DNA of 64,000 bases from Sandaracinaceae bacterium (GTDB taxonomy: Bacteria > Myxococcota_A > Polyangia > Polyangiales > Houyiibacteriaceae): the NCBI GenBank assembly GCA_016706685.1, contig JADJJE010000001.1:1-64000 (forward strand). The letters are read 5' to 3'. The notes under the pieces were generated by a model. The model searched no databases. It worked only from the letters and a program-made list of their open reading frames with translations, and had not been told where the DNA came from. Made by a program: the position numbers and the translations under genes. This document shows, piece after piece, positions 16,151 to 26,154 of the stretch. The first letter of the stretch is position 1. The number at the start of each line of letters is the position of its first letter.

Positions 16151-17230
16151 GTGACGAAACCGCGCAGCCCTACTCTCCGTGTGCAAGTCGAGCGTGTCGT
16201 GGCCCGCGGGCTCATGCAGTTCCCCGAGGCCGCCCAGCGCGGGCTGGCACGTCTGGCCCCCACCACGCCGCTGGCGCGCGAGCTGCTCCACCCCCAGTTC
16301 CAGGCGCTCTTGGCCGCCAACGCCACGCGTCCCAAGATGCACGCGCAGACGGTGCGCGCCGCACGCTCAAGCTACAGCGGCATGATGCACATGCTCAGCC
16401 CGGCCCCCGTGCCCATGGCGAAGAGCGTGGACCTGCAGGTGCCGGTGCCCGCCACGGGGGCCTCGCGAGCCGAGCAGATCCTGGTGCGCGTGCACTACCC
16501 GCTGCCCGTGAGCGCCGCGTCACCGGCCATCATGTACATGCACGGGGGCGGCTTCACCGTGGGCGACGTGCCTTCGTACGACGCTGTGTGCCGCGACATC
16601 GCCGCGCAGACGGGTTTCCCGGTGGCCAGCGTGGAGTACCGCATGGGGCCCGAGCACCCGGCGCCGGCCGCCACCGAAGACTGCGTGGCCGCGTGGAGCT
16701 ACCTGGTGCAGCACGCCGCCGAGCTGCAGCTGGACGCCACGCGCATGGCCGTCATGGGTGACAGCGCGGGCGGCAAGCTGAGCGCCGCCGTGGCGCAGCA
16801 GGCGAAGCAGCGCAGGCTCACCCCGCCGGCGCTGCAGGTGCTGGTGTACCCGGGCCTCGATCTCTTCAACGAGCTCCCCTCGAAGCAGCGCTTCGCCGTG
16901 GGCTTCGGGCTCGAGAAAGCCACCATCGACTGGTTCACATCCAACTACGTGGACAACGACGCCATCCGGCAGGACACGCGCGTCTCACCGCTGCTCACCA
17001 AAGATCTCACGGGTCTCGCACCCGCCATCGTGGTGGTGGCCAGCGACCCGCTGCGGGACGAGGGCCTGCTGTATGCGAAGCGTCTGAAGGAGGCCGGCGT
17101 GGCCGTCGAGCTGCTGGACTACCCGCGCCTGATCCACGGCTTCTTCACGATGGGCGGCGTGGTGCCCGTCGCGGCCATCGCCGTCGCCGAGGTGCTGGGC
17201 CGCACGCGCAGCCTCCTATCCCGAGCCTGA
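16151..17230 (+). CDS. Alpha/beta hydrolase, hormone-sensitive-lipase (esterase) family
   Basis: A 359-residue cytoplasmic esterase/lipase-like enzyme. The oxyanion-hole motif HGGGFTVGD and the nucleophile elbow GDSAGG (Ser catalytic) define the HSL branch; the acid lies in the ASDPLRDEG segment and the His in LIHGFFTM near the C terminus. The first 80 residues are an extra helical cap. Substrates of this group are short- to medium-chain esters. It converges with an enoyl-CoA hydratase gene, the two stop codons lying within one 18-bp palindrome. Confidence 0.88.
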   Translation: MTKPRSPTLRVQVERVVARGLMQFPEAAQRGLARLAPTTPLARELLHPQFQALLAANATRPKMHAQTVRAARSSYSGMMHMLSPAPVPMAKSVDLQVPVPATGASRAEQILVRVHYPLPVSAASPAIMYMHGGGFTVGDVPSYDAVCRDIAAQTGFPVASVEYRMGPEHPAPAATEDCVAAWSYLVQHAAELQLDATRMAVMGDSAGGKLSAAVAQQAKQRRLTPPALQVLVYPGLDLFNELPSKQRFAVGFGLEKATIDWFTSNYVDNDAIRQDTRVSPLLTKDLTGLAPAIVVVASDPLRDEGLLYAKRLKEAGVAVELLDYPRLIHGFFTMGGVVPVAAIAVAEVLGRTRSLLSRA

Positions 17231-17244
17231 GAGGCGCCTCTCAG
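17227..17244. terminator. Perfect palindrome containing both stop codons of convergent genes
   Basis: CTGAGAGGCGCCTCTCAG is an exact 18-bp palindrome. The TGA of the plus-strand esterase and the TGA of the minus-strand enoyl-CoA hydratase are its two arms. As RNA it can form a 7-bp stem with a GCGC loop on either strand; no U-tract follows. Confidence 0.5.
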
Positions 17245-18017
17245 CGGAAGCGCTTGAAGTCGGGCTTCCGCTTCTCGAAGAAGGCCCCGATGGCCTCCTT
17301 GAGTTCGTCGCTCTTGAGCAGGTCGCAGAACACCACCGACTCGGCGTCGATGTGCGCGTTCAGCTCGGGCGCGCTGTGGCGCTTGAGCAGCTGCTTGGTG
17401 GCCAGCAGCGCGCGCTGCGGCTTCTCGGCCAGGCGACGGGCGCGCTTGCGGGCGTGGTCCAGCAGCTCGTCCTTGGGGACCACACGGCTCACCAGCCCCA
17501 GCTCCAGGGCCAAGGCGGTGTCGAACGGCTCGCCAAAGAAGAACACCTCGGCCGCGCGGCGATGGCCGGCCACCTTGGGCAGCACCAGCGCGGAGCCGGC
17601 CTCGGGGCACAGCGCCAGGTTCACGAACGGCAGGATGAACTGCGTCTCGGGCGCGGCGTAGACCACGTCGCAGTGCAACAGCATCGTGCTGCCAATGCCC
17701 ACCGCGAAGCCGTCCACGGCCGCCACGATGGGCTTCTTGCACTCGGCGATCACGTGCATGAAGCGGAAGACCGGACTCTCGGGCCCGTCCGGCGCGTTCT
17801 CGAGGAAGTCCTTGAGGTCATTGCCGCTGCTGAACTGCCCGCCCTCGCCCCGCACCAGGATGACTTGCACCTCGGGGTCGCGCTCCGCGTCCAGCAGCGC
17901 CTCGGTGAGCGCCTCGTACATGGTCACGAGCAGCGAGTTCTTGGTCTCGGGGCGCGCGATGACGATCTCGCGGACGCCCTCTTCGGTGCTGACTTGAATC
18001 TTCTCGCTGCGGCTCAC
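17241..18017 (-). CDS. Enoyl-CoA hydratase/isomerase family protein
   Basis: A 258-residue crotonase-fold protein, acting on acyl-CoA thioesters in fatty-acid or amino-acid breakdown. The oxyanion-hole segment GQFSSGNDLKDF and the second loop VDGFAVGIGSTMLLHCD are present. In the catalytic region the sequence reads LALCPEAGSALVLPK, with one acidic residue retained, so either hydratase or isomerase activity is possible. The GTG at 18017 is preferred over an upstream ATG because AAGGAG lies 6 nt before it. The 250 bases upstream, to the next gene, hold nothing recognisable. Confidence 0.88.
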   Translation of the reverse strand: MSRSEKIQVSTEEGVREIVIARPETKNSLLVTMYEALTEALLDAERDPEVQVILVRGEGGQFSSGNDLKDFLENAPDGPESPVFRFMHVIAECKKPIVAAVDGFAVGIGSTMLLHCDVVYAAPETQFILPFVNLALCPEAGSALVLPKVAGHRRAAEVFFFGEPFDTALALELGLVSRVVPKDELLDHARKRARRLAEKPQRALLATKQLLKRHSAPELNAHIDAESVVFCDLLKSDELKEAIGAFFEKRKPDFKRFR

Positions 18018-18268
18018 CGGGGCTCCTTGGTCATGGCTGGGCCGTGCCTTAGCACTGCGAGGCGGGGTCCGCATCCTCGTGTAAGGTCGTCCACCGAAAC
18101 GGGCTGGTCGTCACCCGTGGGACGCGGGCCGATCTGTTCGTCCGCCCACAGCGGAGACGCGACTGACCCCCCGATGGCGTGCCAAGCGCCCCGCGCTCGC
18201 AATGCCGAACCCGCGCCGGCGAACCCAGCGAGTGGCCGTGCCACGATGCCGGGCTGGCATGGGGCCTC

Positions 18269-19435
18269 TCAGCGTGAGGCGGGCGGTTGGGATGCGCCTA
18301 GCTCGCTGTAGCCCCGCAGCTGGCGCACGGTGGCCAGGTCTGGGTCACGCCGCGCACGCCGCAAGCGCTCTCGGCACACGATGCAGCCTGCACCAGCGCG
18401 TGCGTGCAGGTCGCGCAGCAGCTCCAGCGCGCGCTCGCCATCGCCCAGCTTCGCGAGCGCGCAAGCCAGATTGTAGCGCACGTTCGCGTCTGCCGGGGCG
18501 ACCGCGAGCAGACGCACCCAGAGCTGCATGGCCCCCGCATAGTCGCGTGCCCGATGCATGGCCAACGCGGCGCGGTTGTAGCGTGCGACGGTGGTCGCGC
18601 TCGAGGCCTCGTCGAACGGCGAGACCGCCCCCGACGTGGCGATGGCGAGCGACGCGACCGGGCGCTCACTCACGAAGCGCGCGGCGTCGAGGCCCTCGAC
18701 GGCAGCTGGACGCACCTCGGTGGGGAAGTGGCCCATTCCGGGGGCGCTGTTGAAGCCGTGCACGAGCACGACGAGGTTCGCTCCGCCGGGCGACACGGCC
18801 ACGTGCACCTCGACGGCGTCGGGGGGCGGAATGGCTATCTCCGCGTCTTCGTCCTCGCCCTCCTCCTCCACCCGCTCGGGCGCGCCCAACGTCAAGTCCA
18901 TCACCATGACCTGCTCGAACCCCGACGCGGTGCGCACCTCGACCACCAGTGTGTGGGAGTGCCCGCCGAACTCGTCGTCGTCGTCGTCGTCGTCCGAGCC
19001 GGCAGTGCCTGCCTGCGTGGGCGGCTCGTACCGCGCCAGCGTGGCGCGGATGTCCGTGGGCGCGAGGTAGCGCGCGGCGTGAGGAAAGAACCTGCGCCGC
19101 GGGTGGCTCGCGCCGCTGGGCTCACCGAAGTCCTCCGCGTAGGTCCAGTCGTCGCAGCGGCGAGCGCGGTTCGCCTCGCTCGCGTGGAGGTCGAAGCAGC
19201 GCACCGGTGAGGTGCTCCGGGCCCGCCACACCTCCAGGCGGTCGAGCGCCTCGCAGGCCTCGGCGCCATGACGCTCCAGCAGCGCGGCGTCCGTGTCCGT
19301 GAACCCCAAGACGTCGGCGCGGTCGCCACCGTCGCAACACGCGCAAGCGCTCGCCTCGGTGGGAAGGGCCAACGAGAGCACGCCCGCGAGGATCTGGCCC
19401 AAGAGGATGACGCGTGGGAGTGCGAACGAGGACAT
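18269..19435 (-). CDS. Secreted protein with Cys motif, Asp-rich run and C-terminal TPR-like repeats
   Basis: A 388-residue exported protein. The signal peptide (about 1-28, ending ASACAC) leads straight into CACCDGGDRADVLGF. A run of eight acidic residues occurs near 148-155, and another acidic stretch (EEEGEDEDAE) near 192-201. The last 110 residues contain TPR-like helices (YNRAALAMHRARDYAGAMQL, VRYNLACALAKLGDGERAL) and a CIVCRERLRRAR motif. No enzyme domain is recognised. The ATG at 19435 is preferred over the TTG one codon upstream; TAGCGT lies 9 nt before it. Confidence 0.6.
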   Translation of the reverse strand: MSSFALPRVILLGQILAGVLSLALPTEASACACCDGGDRADVLGFTDTDAALLERHGAEACEALDRLEVWRARSTSPVRCFDLHASEANRARRCDDWTYAEDFGEPSGASHPRRRFFPHAARYLAPTDIRATLARYEPPTQAGTAGSDDDDDDDEFGGHSHTLVVEVRTASGFEQVMVMDLTLGAPERVEEEGEDEDAEIAIPPPDAVEVHVAVSPGGANLVVLVHGFNSAPGMGHFPTEVRPAAVEGLDAARFVSERPVASLAIATSGAVSPFDEASSATTVARYNRAALAMHRARDYAGAMQLWVRLLAVAPADANVRYNLACALAKLGDGERALELLRDLHARAGAGCIVCRERLRRARRDPDLATVRQLRGYSELGASQPPASR

Positions 19436-19444
19436 CAAGCGGAG

Positions 19445-19450
19445 ACGCTA
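19445..19450 (-). promoter_or_regulatory. Putative -10 hexamer of a near-leaderless start
   Basis: On the minus strand TAGCGT ends 9 nt before the ATG at 19435. Confidence 0.3.
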
Positions 19451-19590
19451 TCACTACAGCGCCAGCAGTCGGCGCCCGATGGGCGCCATGGCGCTCGCGC
19501 GCGCATGTCGCGATGCCGCCTGCCGTGCTGGTCGTCAGCCCCCCGCTTCAGGGGCTTCGGGGGGGTCTCACGGCGTCGTCACGCTCGGGC

Positions 19591-20226
19591 TCAGCGCGAC
19601 CGGAACGCCGAGAGGTCCATGATGGTGGTGCGGGTGGCCGACATCTCCGCCACGCCGCCCGACACGATGAAGGCCATGAAGGCGCCTGCGTCCGCGTCGA
19701 TGAAGTGCACTCGCTGGCGCGGCACGAGGATCAGGTTGCCCGCGAAGTTGTACGACTGTGGGAGGTAGACGGCGACGAAGCCGGTGAGCACGGGGTCGTC
19801 GAACTGCTCGCACGTGACGAAGCCCAAGGTGCGGATGGAACCGTCGGGCACGAGGTCCACGACGATGGGCTGATCGAAGCTCTTGCGGTCGCCGACCAAC
19901 GCGTTGAGCAGGTCCTTGATCGCGGTGTACACCACCTTCACGATCGGGATCTTCTCGATCAGGTGGTCGACCGCGAGCCCGAGGCCGCGCCCGCGCCGGG
20001 TGCTACCGAGCATGCCCACCAGCGTGATGAACACGCAGAACACCACGAAGCCGAGCCCTGGAATCGGCAGGGGCGCGAAGCCGTCCAGCATTCGTACGAT
20101 CGTCCACAGCAGCGCAGCGGTGGAGAGCAAGGGCAGCACGGCCAGCAGCCCGCGCGCGAAGGAGCGGCTCAGCCGCTGCGTAGCGGTGGGCTTTTTGATC
20201 CTGACGTTCTTCGTCACTGTGGCCAT
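19591..20226 (-). CDS. DUF502-family membrane protein
   Basis: A 211-residue inner-membrane protein with two transmembrane helices (about 23-43 and 52-75) and a C-terminal soluble domain. Family hallmarks are PIPGLGFVVF, EKIPIVKVVYTAIKDLL, DLVPDGSIRTLGFVTCEQ and VAVYLPQSYNFAGNLILVP. DUF502 proteins are widespread in bacteria and plants and their role is not established. The ATG at 20226 removes a non-homologous N-terminal extension and has TACACC 7 nt upstream. It is divergent from the thioesterase gene. Confidence 0.88.
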   Translation of the reverse strand: MATVTKNVRIKKPTATQRLSRSFARGLLAVLPLLSTAALLWTIVRMLDGFAPLPIPGLGFVVFCVFITLVGMLGSTRRGRGLGLAVDHLIEKIPIVKVVYTAIKDLLNALVGDRKSFDQPIVVDLVPDGSIRTLGFVTCEQFDDPVLTGFVAVYLPQSYNFAGNLILVPRQRVHFIDADAGAFMAFIVSGGVAEMSATRTTIMDLSAFRSR

Positions 20227-20233
20227 GGGTGTA

Positions 20234-20239
20234 GGTGTA
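20234..20239 (-). promoter_or_regulatory. Putative -10 hexamer of a leaderless start
   Basis: On the minus strand TACACC ends 7 nt before the ATG at 20226. A second overlapping TACACC follows it immediately. Confidence 0.35.
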
Positions 20240-20314
20240 GCAGCGAAACCTCGCGGGGGGTCCTCGATGGTCGCGTCGGCCCGTCTCGAAGGTGCTCGCC
20301 CGAGAGACATGACG

Positions 20315-20320
20315 TATACC
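20315..20320 (+). promoter_or_regulatory. Putative -10 hexamer that decides the thioesterase start
   Basis: TATACC ends 6 nt before the GTG at 20327 and lies downstream of the alternative ATG at 20309, which it would exclude. Confidence 0.4.
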
Positions 20321-20326
20321 CGGCCG

Positions 20327-21112
20327 GTGCACCCCGATCCCGACATGCACCGCGTGCTCCTCGCCGCCTCGCGCGTGACGCTCAGCGAGCCCGTGCGCGG
20401 CTACGAGATGGGCCAAGACGGCTGCCTGCCCTTCTCCGGCTTCGCGCGCTACTTCGAGCACATGCGCTGGGAGCTGGGGCGCCGTGGGCACCTGGCCGAC
20501 CCGCAGATGCCGAAGCGCGGCGTGGTGCGCGCGCAGACCCACCGCTACCTGGGGGAGCTGCGTTTCCCGAACACGTGGACGGGCCGCACGCACTTGATCC
20601 AGGTAGGCGGGTCCAGCCTGCACTACGGGCACGAGATCACGCGCGGCGACGGCCAGGTCGTGGTCCGGGCGCGCACGGTCATCGTGCTGCTGGATGGGTC
20701 CAACCGGCCCGCCGCGGCCCCGGGCTACCTGCGCGACTACGTGGACGGAACGCTCGAAGCGCCCACCCCACTCACGCTGCCCGAGCCCGCCTGGACGGGC
20801 ACGCCCACCTACACGGTGCACGTGCGGCTCAGTGACCAAGACTCGTTCGGGCACGTGAACCAGGCGCGCTACCTCGACTTCGCGGACGACGCGCGTCGCA
20901 GCGCCGGGCTCGGGCGGCTGCTCGGCGTGAGCCTGTCCTACGAGCGCGAGACGCTCGCCGGCGACACGCTCGTGATCGAGCTGGGATCCGGGAGCCCGGC
21001 CGAAGGGCACTCCCTCCCCGCAGCGCGGCACGCGTTCCGCATGGTGCGCACCGGCGACGGCGTGGTGGTCCACCGCGGCGTGCTCGAGGTGGCCGTGGAG
21101 CGCGCGGAGTGA
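20327..21112 (+). CDS. Two-domain hotdog-fold acyl-CoA thioesterase
   Basis: A 261-residue protein with tandem hotdog folds. The second copy carries the 4HBT active-site pattern SDQDSFGHVNQARYLDF (Asp, His, Asn) near residue 165; the first copy (GYEMGQDGCLPFSGFARYFEHM) has a divergent version with the Asp shifted. Such enzymes hydrolyse acyl-CoA or aryl-CoA thioesters. The start is uncertain between ATG 20309 and GTG 20327; the GTG is chosen because TATACC is correctly spaced before it. Its stop overlaps the GTG of the GIY-YIG gene by four bases. Confidence 0.78.
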   Translation: MHPDPDMHRVLLAASRVTLSEPVRGYEMGQDGCLPFSGFARYFEHMRWELGRRGHLADPQMPKRGVVRAQTHRYLGELRFPNTWTGRTHLIQVGGSSLHYGHEITRGDGQVVVRARTVIVLLDGSNRPAAAPGYLRDYVDGTLEAPTPLTLPEPAWTGTPTYTVHVRLSDQDSFGHVNQARYLDFADDARRSAGLGRLLGVSLSYERETLAGDTLVIELGSGSPAEGHSLPAARHAFRMVRTGDGVVVHRGVLEVAVERAE

Positions 21113-21408
21113 CCGAGCCCATCACCGACTGGTACGTGTACGTGCTGGTCAGCCAGACAGGGCAGCGCACCTACGTGGGCATCAGCACCGACCCGGACCG
21201 CCGCCTGCTGCAGCACAACGGCGAGCGCCCAGGCGGGGCCCGCAGCACGCGCGCGGGCCGGCCATGGCAACACGCCCGCCTGCATGGCCCGTTCGAGACC
21301 CGCGGCGAGGCCCTGCGCATCGAGCGCGCGCTCAAGCAGCGGCGGGGCCCGGCGCGCCTGCTCCCGCTGCCCTCCGCGCAAAATTCTTCGCTGACAGAAC
21401 TACTCTGA
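21109..21408 (+). CDS. GIY-YIG domain protein (YhbQ/UPF0213-like)
   Basis: A 99-residue single-domain GIY-YIG protein. The two-strand signature appears as WYVYVLVS and RTYVGISTDPDRRLLQHN, with the conserved Arg in DPDRR and the metal-binding Glu in IERALKQRR. Members of this small branch bind or nick nucleic acid; the physiological role is not settled. It is translationally coupled to the thioesterase (GTGA overlap), which looks like an operon of convenience. Confidence 0.88.
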   Translation: MTEPITDWYVYVLVSQTGQRTYVGISTDPDRRLLQHNGERPGGARSTRAGRPWQHARLHGPFETRGEALRIERALKQRRGPARLLPLPSAQNSSLTELL

Positions 21409-21414
21409 TAACCT
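21409..21414 (+). promoter_or_regulatory. Putative -10 hexamer in an AT-rich island
   Basis: TAACCT ends 8 nt before the GTG at 21423, inside a short AT-rich island (about 21380-21419) that stands out in this GC-rich window. CTGACA at 21391 is a possible -35 but is only 12 nt away. Confidence 0.4.
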
Positions 21415-21422
21415 AATAGGCC

Positions 21423-23054
21423 GTGTGGGTAAGCCAACGAGCCTTGGATGGAAGCGCCCTGCCGCACAGGCTCGCGCGGACGATGTTGCAGGGCCTTCTG
21501 GCCGTGCTGCTAGCGGTGCCCCCCTCGCCGGCCAGCGCCCAGCGCACCGTCTCGCCAGCCGAGGCGCAGCGCGCGGCCACCCCGGCTACTCCCGACAACA
21601 TCGTGGTCGAAGCCTTCACGGGCATCTCCGCCAGCAACACGCATGATTTCCTGGTGGCGGGGCTCTCGGACCACCCCCTCTTCCGTCTGGTGGACCAGGA
21701 CGCCGTGCGCACCCGCGGCCGCGAGCTGTTCGACACCACGCGCCTCTCGGCAGAGCAGTACGCTGCCCTGGCGCGTGACCAAGACATCCGCGCGTTCCTG
21801 TCGGGGCGCATCGCGCGGCGAAGCGGGCGCTACGTCCTGACGGTCACCGTCCGCAGCGGCGAGACCGGCGAGGTGGTGGGCCAAGCCGAGTGGCGCGTGA
21901 CCCGCCCGTCCGGCTTCTCGGTGCTGGAGCTCGAGGCCTATGCACAGCTCACCGGCCCGCTCGAGCTGGCCTGGTCCCCGGCGCGCTCTCGGGGCCCCAG
22001 CGACGACGAGCAGCCCCCCGAGCCGCCGCCCGTGCTGGAAGAAGAGGTCCCGCCTGCCGTGGACCCCGACGTGATGGCAGACGACGACGACCCGCGCCGC
22101 ACCTACGAGATGCGCCGCATGGACGCGTTCCGCATGGAGCTGCTGGTGAGCACCCTGCGCCGCAACCTGGACGCCACCGCCGAGGTGGACCCTGCCTTGC
22201 GTGGCGGCGTGGCTGGCTCGGCGCCCATCATCGAGCCGCGCGGCTTCTCGAGTAGCGGTCTCGGCGGCCTCGAGCTGGGCCTGCGCCTCGAGTTCTACCC
22301 GGGCGCGCTCTTGGCCGACCAGGACCGCCTCGGCTTCTTCGGCTTCTACCTGGCGTATCGCAGCAGCCTGGGCCTGCGCACCACCTTCGACGGCTGCCCG
22401 CTCAACAGCGCCCCGCGCTGCACGGACGAGGACGGTGTCGTTTCGCTGAGCACGCGCACCACGGACCTCGACATGGGGATCCGGCTTCGGCACCGCTTCG
22501 GCAGGTGGCGTCACTCGCCCACCATCATGGCGGACATCGGCTACGGCATGTTCAGCTACTCGTTCGACGCCGACGGGCTGCAGCAGGTGCGCGCAGACCA
22601 AATCCTGCCGCCCATGCGCTATCGCCAGCTGCACCTGGGCACCGGCCTCGAGGTGGGCATCATCCCCGTGTACCTGAGCTTCGTGGGGCGCTTCCACTAC
22701 CGCCTCGGCACGCAGATCGGCGACGACGCGCTGGCGATCTGGGGGCAGGAGACCTACAGCATCCGCGGCGTGCGCATCTTGGGCGAGCTGCGCACCGAGA
22801 TGCCGTACATCGCGCCCGGCATGTACTTGGGGCTGGGCGCCGAGTTCTTCCGCTTCCAGACGGTCTTCCGCGGCCAGACGGCGTGCGCCGACCCCGACGC
22901 AGCTGGTGGCTGTGCGCCCGGTGAACTGTGGGAGCCGTGGCCCACCCTGCCCAGCAGCATGGGCGGCGCGCCGCGCGTCTCGGGGGGCCTGCGCGATGCG
23001 GTGCAGGACAGCTACTTCCGCATCAACCTGACCGTGGGCTACGCGTTCCGCTGA
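21423..23054 (+). CDS. Outer-membrane protein: N-terminal CsgG/FlgO-like periplasmic region plus beta-barrel
   Basis: A 543-residue envelope protein. A signal peptide ends near ASAQ (residue 40). Residues 55-170 (NIVVEAFTGISASNTHDFLV through the LTVTVRSGETGEVVGQAEW strand) look like the alpha/beta periplasmic domains of CsgG/FlgO-type proteins. A Pro/Glu/Asp linker follows, then about 300 residues of alternating strands (GGLELGLRLEFYPGALL, LDMGIRLRHRFG, YRQLHLGTGLEVGIIPVYLS) ending in the aromatic C-terminal strand INLTVGYAF, as for an outer-membrane barrel. Function unknown. An alternative start is the ATG at 21483, which would leave a leader poor in basic residues. Confidence 0.68.
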   Translation: MWVSQRALDGSALPHRLARTMLQGLLAVLLAVPPSPASAQRTVSPAEAQRAATPATPDNIVVEAFTGISASNTHDFLVAGLSDHPLFRLVDQDAVRTRGRELFDTTRLSAEQYAALARDQDIRAFLSGRIARRSGRYVLTVTVRSGETGEVVGQAEWRVTRPSGFSVLELEAYAQLTGPLELAWSPARSRGPSDDEQPPEPPPVLEEEVPPAVDPDVMADDDDPRRTYEMRRMDAFRMELLVSTLRRNLDATAEVDPALRGGVAGSAPIIEPRGFSSSGLGGLELGLRLEFYPGALLADQDRLGFFGFYLAYRSSLGLRTTFDGCPLNSAPRCTDEDGVVSLSTRTTDLDMGIRLRHRFGRWRHSPTIMADIGYGMFSYSFDADGLQQVRADQILPPMRYRQLHLGTGLEVGIIPVYLSFVGRFHYRLGTQIGDDALAIWGQETYSIRGVRILGELRTEMPYIAPGMYLGLGAEFFRFQTVFRGQTACADPDAAGGCAPGELWEPWPTLPSSMGGAPRVSGGLRDAVQDSYFRINLTVGYAFR

Positions 23055-23084
23055 AGGCCCGAGCGCGAGGTCCCACCCTCACGC

Positions 23085-23090
23085 TACGCT
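23085..23090 (+). promoter_or_regulatory. Putative -10 hexamer of a leaderless start (dinB)
   Basis: TACGCT ends 6 nt before the GTG of dinB, the same hexamer and spacing as at the FG-GAP lipoprotein gene on the other strand. Confidence 0.45.
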
Positions 23091-23096
23091 GCGGCC

Positions 23097-24323
23097 GTGA
23101 CCACCATCCTGCACGTCGACATGGACGCGTTCTACGCGTCGGTCGAGCAGCGCGACGACCCCAGCCTGCGCGGCAAGCCGCTGATCGTGGGCGGCGGCGG
23201 CAGGCGCGGCGTGGTGACCGCGGCGTCGTACGAAGTGCGCCCCTTCGGGGTGCGTTCGGCCATGTCCATGGTGGAGGCCATGCAGCGCTGCCCGCACGCC
23301 GTGGTGGTGCCCCCACGCATGGGCCGCTACGTGGAGGTGAGCGCGCAGGTCTTCGCCATCTTCGGGCGCTACACACCCATCATCGAGGGCCTCTCCCTAG
23401 ACGAGGCCTTCCTGGACGTCACGGGCAGCGAGCGCCTGTTCGGCAGCGGCGAGGTCATCGCCGAACGTATCCGCCGCGAGATCCACACAGAGCTCGGGCT
23501 GACGGCCAGCGCGGGCGTGGCGCCCAACAAGTTCCTGGCCAAGCTCGCCAGCGACATGAACAAGCCCAACGGCGTGACCGTGGTGCCGCGCGACCCGGCC
23601 GCCATCCGCGCGTTCCTGGCCCCGATGCCCATCGAGCGCATGTGGGGCGTGGGCAAGGTCTCGGCGGTCAAGCTGCGCGCCGCGGGCTTCCAGTGCTTCC
23701 GCGACTTCACCACGGCGGATGACGCGCGCCTGCAGGCCCTGCTGGGCAACAGCGGCCCGCACTACAAGCAGCTGGCGCTGGGCATCGACGACCGCGCGGT
23801 AGAGCCCGAGCGCGAGGCCAAGACGGTGGGCGCCGAGCACACGTTCGAGACCGACATCCGCCAACCGGACGACCTGCACACGCCCATCCTCGAGCAGTGC
23901 GCCCGGGTGGCCAGCCGGCTCACGCGTGCGGGCCTGTACGCCACCGTGCTCACCCTGAAGGTGAAGTACGGTGACCACACGCTGCGCTCGCGGCAGCAGC
24001 AGCTGGACTCCCCGGCGCGCGACACCGACACGCTCTACCAGGCCGCCAAGGCGCTGTTGGGGCGCTTCGAGCACCTCGAGCGGGGGGTGCGGTTGACCGG
24101 AATCAGCGCCGGAGGCCTGACCGGCGATCCGGCCACCCCGCTCTTCGGCGACCCTGCGCGTGAAAAACGTGAACGCCTCGAGTCGGTCAGCGCCGCCCTG
24201 CGGGAGCGCTTCGGGGAACGAGCCATCGAGCGCGCCAGGCTGGTGGATCAGCGTGCGCCGCGGGGGTTCGAGGGGGTCAGCCGCGAGATGGTGCCGGTGC
24301 GCAGAGACCCCGACGAGACCTGA
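23097..24323 (+). CDS. dinB: DNA polymerase IV (Y-family translesion polymerase)
   Basis: A 408-residue translesion polymerase. The palm metal ligands are in HVDMDAFYASVEQRDDP (residues 5-21) and LSLDEAFLDVTGS; the TASAGVAPNKFLAKLAS signature and the helix-hairpin-helix VGKVSAVKLRAAG are present, followed by the little-finger domain. It extends primers opposite damaged bases and on slipped ends. No obvious LexA box is visible in the short upstream gap; start by the TACGCT hexamer. It precedes pyrG with only 71 bases between, but pyrG appears to have its own promoter. Confidence 0.95.
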   Translation: MTTILHVDMDAFYASVEQRDDPSLRGKPLIVGGGGRRGVVTAASYEVRPFGVRSAMSMVEAMQRCPHAVVVPPRMGRYVEVSAQVFAIFGRYTPIIEGLSLDEAFLDVTGSERLFGSGEVIAERIRREIHTELGLTASAGVAPNKFLAKLASDMNKPNGVTVVPRDPAAIRAFLAPMPIERMWGVGKVSAVKLRAAGFQCFRDFTTADDARLQALLGNSGPHYKQLALGIDDRAVEPEREAKTVGAEHTFETDIRQPDDLHTPILEQCARVASRLTRAGLYATVLTLKVKYGDHTLRSRQQQLDSPARDTDTLYQAAKALLGRFEHLERGVRLTGISAGGLTGDPATPLFGDPAREKRERLESVSAALRERFGERAIERARLVDQRAPRGFEGVSREMVPVRRDPDET

Positions 24324-24327
24324 GGAC

Positions 24328-24356
24328 GTGACTTGCCGAAGAGGACCGAGTATAGG
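24328..24356 (+). promoter_or_regulatory. Candidate sigma-70-type promoter of pyrG
   Basis: GTGACT (24328-24333) and TATAGG (24351-24356) are 17 nt apart, a standard spacing. The predicted transcript starts near 24363 and would have a 30-nt leader carrying CGGAGT ahead of the pyrG ATG. This contrasts with the leaderless genes nearby. Confidence 0.4.
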
Positions 24357-24394
24357 ACCCTCGATCTGGGCCTGAATCGGAGTACACGACCGCG

Positions 24395-26059
<1,665 letters not shown>

Positions 26060-26154
26060 GGGCCGGCCGGGGTGTAGCAAACGCGAGCCTTTCTCGGGGT
26101 GGCTTATGCCTCCATACTTCGCACGCCATCGCGGTGTCGACGGCTCGAGCGCTC

